A DNA stretch of 64,000 bases from NCBI GenBank assembly GCA_045804965.1, contig JBJMMD010000047.1, forward strand, positions 62,001 to 126,000. The letters are read 5' to 3'. A program made the translations under genes and the position numbers. This stretch comes from CAVTUU01 sp045804965. Lineage in GTDB: Bacteria; Chloroflexota; Chloroflexia; Thermomicrobiales; UBA6265. Every line of letters begins with the position of its first letter. Position 1 is the first letter of the stretch. Shown here one piece after another: positions 61,303 through 64,000 of the stretch. The notes beneath the pieces were generated by a model that was not told the origin of the DNA, did no database searches, and saw only the letters and a list, made by a program, of their open reading frames with translations.

Positions 61303-61986
61303 TCAGTCGAACTTGTACCGATAAACTTTGCCGTCTCTCATATCGACAAAAAGATCCTTCACTTCTCCGCGGAATTCGATCGCAACGTGGAAAATCGTCG
61401 CGTTGTTGGGCGCCTCCGGTGGCCCGAATTGGGAAGTCGGGGTGCTCGGTTTGATCTCGACGCCGGTGGATGGACTCAGCTCGGTCGAGTCGTCATACCC
61501 TTCGCCGTTCAGCGACTTCCGTAGCACGGCAAACGACAGCCCAGGTGTTGAGAGTACCGGCACGGAACTAGGGTCGTCCTCGGCCGCTTCGACTTGACCG
61601 GTATCCGACTGAAAGTACGCTTGCGAACTTGGAGAGTAGAACGTTGCTTGCCAACGGAATCCGGACTCAAGTAATTCGCATCCGACCCGAAGCGTGGCAA
61701 GTTTTGCATCGGTCTGCCAACGTATCGCTTTTTCAGTCGCTGCCTTCAATCCGTCCTGCCATTTGTTGTCCATAAGGCGCAGGTCGCCGACGAGCATCCG
61801 CCCGTCGCCGCACGCCACTCGGTCGGCAAGCGGCGTGGAAGGAGTCGCTTCGGTTGTTACTGTAACGACCGCGGAAGCCGTAGGATCCAGGCTATTAGAC
61901 GTCACGGCAGGTCCCCCACAGCTCGACAGGACAAGCGCAGTGAAAGCACAGAGAAGGATCGTGCAATGATGTCCGCGCAGCGTCAT
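61303..61986 (-). CDS. Lipoprotein of unknown function
   Basis: 227 residues from ATG 61986. The signal sequence ends in a lipobox (LVLSSC) with the modified Cys at about residue 22, then a Thr/Ser/Ala linker (about 25-55). The mature body has RMLVGDLRLMDNKWQDGLKA and KAIRWQTDAKL, and its end DMRDGKVYRYKFD resembles the last strand of PepSY-like domains. The WQTDAKL region recalls WEPNAQL in the exported protein at 45535. Surface-attached; role unknown. Confidence 0.75.
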   Translation of the reverse strand: MTLRGHHCTILLCAFTALVLSSCGGPAVTSNSLDPTASAVVTVTTEATPSTPLADRVACGDGRMLVGDLRLMDNKWQDGLKAATEKAIRWQTDAKLATLRVGCELLESGFRWQATFYSPSSQAYFQSDTGQVEAAEDDPSSVPVLSTPGLSFAVLRKSLNGEGYDDSTELSPSTGVEIKPSTPTSQFGPPEAPNNATIFHVAIEFRGEVKDLFVDMRDGKVYRYKFD

Positions 61987-62276
61987 ACGGAGGGAATGAT
62001 TCACGAACAGCGGACTCCGACCCGCGAGGCGCGTTGAGGTGGACGGTTGACCGCGGGATGATAGCATGCCGTAGCTGAGTGCCGGTTTGCCGCCAAGCTT
62101 AGACCTTGCATGACGTGTGCGAGAGGATGCTCGGATATACTAACGCCCGTTCACAAGCGCGTCGTGTTTGAACGAGCGTTGCGCGAACCGCTCGAAGATA
62201 TTCGAGCCACCGCGCAATCTTGAGACATTCGAGAATTACGACCAAATCGATATTGAACACGCGGGGAAAGATCGGA

Positions 62277-63473
62277 ATGCGCCTGTTCAACACCCAAACG
62301 GGGCAAAAGGAGAAATTTTCGGCCTCCAGTGGAACCGTGGGAATATATGTTTGCGGGATTACTCCCTACGATACCACTCACGTTGGGCACGCCTTTACAT
62401 TTCTTACGTTTGACATTCTTGTTCGGTATCTTCGCTACGTAGACTACAACGTGACCTATGTTCAGAACGTCACTGACATAGACGACGACATCTTGCGAAA
62501 GGCGAAGGAACTCGGCGTTGGCTGGGACGAGCTCGGCCGCAGCGAAACAGAAAAGTTCCTCCGGGATATGCGCGACCTAAACGCAGTCGAATTCGATCAC
62601 TATACCCGGGCGACCGAGCACATTCCCGCGATGGTCGCTATGATCGAAAAGTTGGTCGAGTCTGGGAACGCCTATGAAGCAAACCGGAGCGTTTACTTCG
62701 ACGTCAATACCGATCCTGAATTCGGGAAACTCAGCCACATTCCCCGCGAAGAGATGCTCCCGATCGCTAATGAACGTGGCAACAGACCCGATGATCCGAA
62801 TAAGCGCAATCCGCTAGATTTCGTGCTCTGGCAAGCAAGTACCTCCGGTGAACCGTCGTGGCCTTCTCCTTGGGGAGGAGGGCGTCCCGGATGGCACATC
62901 GAGTGTAGCACCATGTCAATGGAATACCTGGGTCAGACCCTGGACATCCATGGTGGTGGCTATGATCTCGTTTTTCCCCACCATGAATGCGAAATCGCGC
63001 AATCCGAATTTGCCACTGGAGTGAAGCCTTTTGTGCGGTATTGGGTGCATAACGGGATGGTCGAATACCAGGGCGAAAAGATGAGTAAGTCGCTCGGAAA
63101 CCTCGTCCTCGTACGCGACGCGCTCGAGACCTATAGCGCCGATGCGCTCCGCCTTTACATGTTCTCGCACCACTATCGATCTGCATGGGAATACCGCGAG
63201 GAGGAAATGGACGAGTGGGTGCGGCTTGCTTATGACATCCGGGAAGCCGTCGATTTTCCAGCATACGGTATTGAACAGGAAGTCGACGTTTCGATTTTCA
63301 ACGAGCGGTTCTTCAATGCCCTCGAAGACGATCTTGATACTACGAGTGCAATTGAGTCGCTCAAGGAGATAGCGAGCGCAATTCTGCAAGCGCCGGAAGA
63401 GGACGACGTGCGCGAAGCACAGGTGACACTGCGAGAACTCGCCGATATTCTCGGACTTTCACTTTCGTCGTAG
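62277..63473 (+). CDS. cysS: Cysteinyl-tRNA synthetase-type ligase (CysS/MshC family)
   Basis: 398 residues from ATG 62277 (GCGGGGAAAG upstream). Class I synthetase fold: YVCGITPYDTTHVGHAFTF holds the zinc Cys and the HIGH motif, WPSPWGGGRPGWHIECSTM and FPHHECEIAQSE the other zinc ligands, and GEKMSKSLGNLVLV the KMSKS loop. The length is short for CysRS (about 460) and close to MshC, the mycothiol ligase. The TPYDTTHVGHA wording is also MshC-like where typical CysRS has TVYDYCHIGHA. The C-terminal anticodon domain is reduced. It could be the cell's CysRS or a cysteine ligase on another acceptor. Confidence 0.85.
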   Translation: MRLFNTQTGQKEKFSASSGTVGIYVCGITPYDTTHVGHAFTFLTFDILVRYLRYVDYNVTYVQNVTDIDDDILRKAKELGVGWDELGRSETEKFLRDMRDLNAVEFDHYTRATEHIPAMVAMIEKLVESGNAYEANRSVYFDVNTDPEFGKLSHIPREEMLPIANERGNRPDDPNKRNPLDFVLWQASTSGEPSWPSPWGGGRPGWHIECSTMSMEYLGQTLDIHGGGYDLVFPHHECEIAQSEFATGVKPFVRYWVHNGMVEYQGEKMSKSLGNLVLVRDALETYSADALRLYMFSHHYRSAWEYREEEMDEWVRLAYDIREAVDFPAYGIEQEVDVSIFNERFFNALEDDLDTTSAIESLKEIASAILQAPEEDDVREAQVTLRELADILGLSLSS

Positions 63474-63534
63474 CTGGAGGTCGAGAGCCACAAGCTTCGA
63501 CAGCGGAGTGATACTTCGACTACAATTCTGGGCG

Positions 63535-63560
63535 TCGGTCCATGCTGGCCGATCTTTTTT
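63535..63560 (+). terminator. Terminator or attenuator between cysS and rpsF
   Basis: TCGGTC/GGCCGA stem (one G-U pair), six-base loop, then a U-run (63553-63560). It is 62 bases past the cysS stop and 88 before the rpsF start. If the rpsF promoter (a TACAAT box near 63521) lies upstream of it, it would act as an rpsF attenuator. Confidence 0.6.
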
Positions 63561-63585
63561 ATGTTGCCTTTCTGCTCCTCCGGCT

Positions 63586-63607
63586 CTTCGGGTGCGCAAC
63601 TCCGAAG
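63586..63607 (+). promoter_or_regulatory. Hairpin in the rpsF leader
   Basis: Perfect CTTCGG/CCGAAG stem around a ten-base loop, about 40 bases before the rpsF start. CCGAAG occurs in the known S6:S18-binding leader of rpsF, but I cannot show the rest of that structure here. Confidence 0.35.
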
Positions 63608-63647
63608 TTTTTCGTTGGTGGGGCAATCCCAGGGAGAGGAGGAAAGG

Positions 63648-64000
63648 TTGCGCGAAACCACTCGGGTTCCCCGTTTATACGAGTTGATGATTATCGTGGC
63701 CCCAGATGTGTCTGAAGATGAGCTTCCTGTGGTCATCGACCGTGTCGGCGGGTACATCAGCTCGGCGGGCGGAACGCTCTCTGCGACTCTGCGTGAGTCG
63801 CCATGGGGCCGTCGGCGCTTGGCATACGCCATTCGGCACGGCGGTCGTGATGTTCGAGATGGTTACTACACGGTCTATCGCTTTGACGCGCCACCAGCAG
63901 CGATTGCCGAAGTCGAACGTGAGCTGCGCCTGACCGATCAGGTTATGCGATTCCTGGTTACGCATTTCATTCCGCAACCTGTCAGTGAACAGGTTCCTCA
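63648..64000 (+). CDS. rpsF: Small-subunit ribosomal protein S6 (partial, runs off the window)
   Basis: 117 codons are present with no stop. The TTG start is directly after a strong GAGGAGG stretch. RLYELMIIVAPDVSEDELP at the start, TLRESPWGRRRLAYAI in the middle and DGYYTVYRFDAPPAAIAEVERELRLTD then QVMRFLVTHF match S6, the 16S rRNA-binding partner of S18. Downstream (outside the window) ssb and rpsR would be expected. Confidence 0.95.
   Translation, partial: MRETTRVPRLYELMIIVAPDVSEDELPVVIDRVGGYISSAGGTLSATLRESPWGRRRLAYAIRHGGRDVRDGYYTVYRFDAPPAAIAEVERELRLTDQVMRFLVTHFIPQPVSEQVP

Noticed and set aside
62100..62276. A cysteine T-box upstream of the cysS-like gene
   Set aside because: No AGGGTGGTACCGCG-like element and no terminator with an alternative fold was found in the leader.

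Overview
The window is a gene-dense stretch of bacterial chromosome (about 57% G+C by eye, about 59 protein genes, no insertion sequence, prophage or CRISPR array seen). The mix of genes fits a member of the Chloroflexota or a nearby terrabacterial lineage. The indications are cyanophycin genes cphB-cphA, an F420-type luciferase-like oxidoreductase, a fused homocysteine methyltransferase/methylenetetrahydrofolate reductase, Rho with a long Arg/Gly/Pro-rich N-terminal extension, a translin-family protein, two YfhO-type membrane proteins, a Bacillus-type long SRP RNA and a T-box-controlled leuS. The phylum call is inference from gene content, with no phylogeny behind it. TTG and GTG starts are common.

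Layout. 1-7.5 kb (+): end of uvrB, an exported unknown, then aroQ, an M24 peptidase, efp, accB, xseA, xseB, an AIR-synthase-like protein and a glycosylasparaginase, closely packed. 7.6-14.7 kb (-): rho (334-base promoter/leader region), glpX, an exonuclease-DinG helicase fusion and an M20 peptidase. 14.9-18.1 kb (+): sdhA, sdhB and a small membrane protein, ending in a bidirectional terminator. 18.08-25.4 kb (mostly -): the SRP RNA, two tandem 814-residue YfhO paralogues, a 2Fe-2S ferredoxin, two unknowns and a dUTPase/dCTP-deaminase-like protein. 25.5-29.5 kb (+): an MFS exporter, moaA, a 2-hydroxyacid dehydrogenase and a DUF4258 protein. 29.5-37.1 kb (-): a row from metF-fusion and rplS through rnhB, yraN-family, moaB, hisS and a PIG-L deacetylase to galK. 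37.2-44.4 kb: an LLM oxidoreductase, cphB and cphA, then convergent to them a Mur-ligase/CphA relative without ATP-grasp and a CPBP protease. 44.6-54.3 kb: parB; an MFS operon with two unknowns; prfB with its programmed +1 frameshift; a secreted MA-type peptidase; two Fe-S proteins; a PAP2 protein; another MFS. 54.5-64 kb: gcvPB, leuS with its leader, a translin-family protein, a DUF192 protein, otsB, a lipoprotein, a cysS/mshC-like ligase and the start of rpsF.

The most unusual object is the leuS leader (58590-59084, minus strand). It has a strong promoter, a recognisable T-box stem I with a CUC (Leu) specifier, a T-box antiterminator and a Rho-independent terminator. A complete tRNA-Ala(GGC) gene with its G3-U70 identity pair lies inside the leader, between the stem I/II part and the antiterminator. 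I know of no described T-box that carries a tRNA gene within itself. Cutting the tRNA out would split the riboswitch in two.

Other points worth a look are the ATP-grasp-less CphA relative beside cphA, a short CysRS that resembles the mycothiol ligase MshC, an EF-P with an altered tip loop, a dCTP-deaminase-fold protein that seems to lack the deaminase glutamate, and sdhAB with no recognisable cytochrome subunit.
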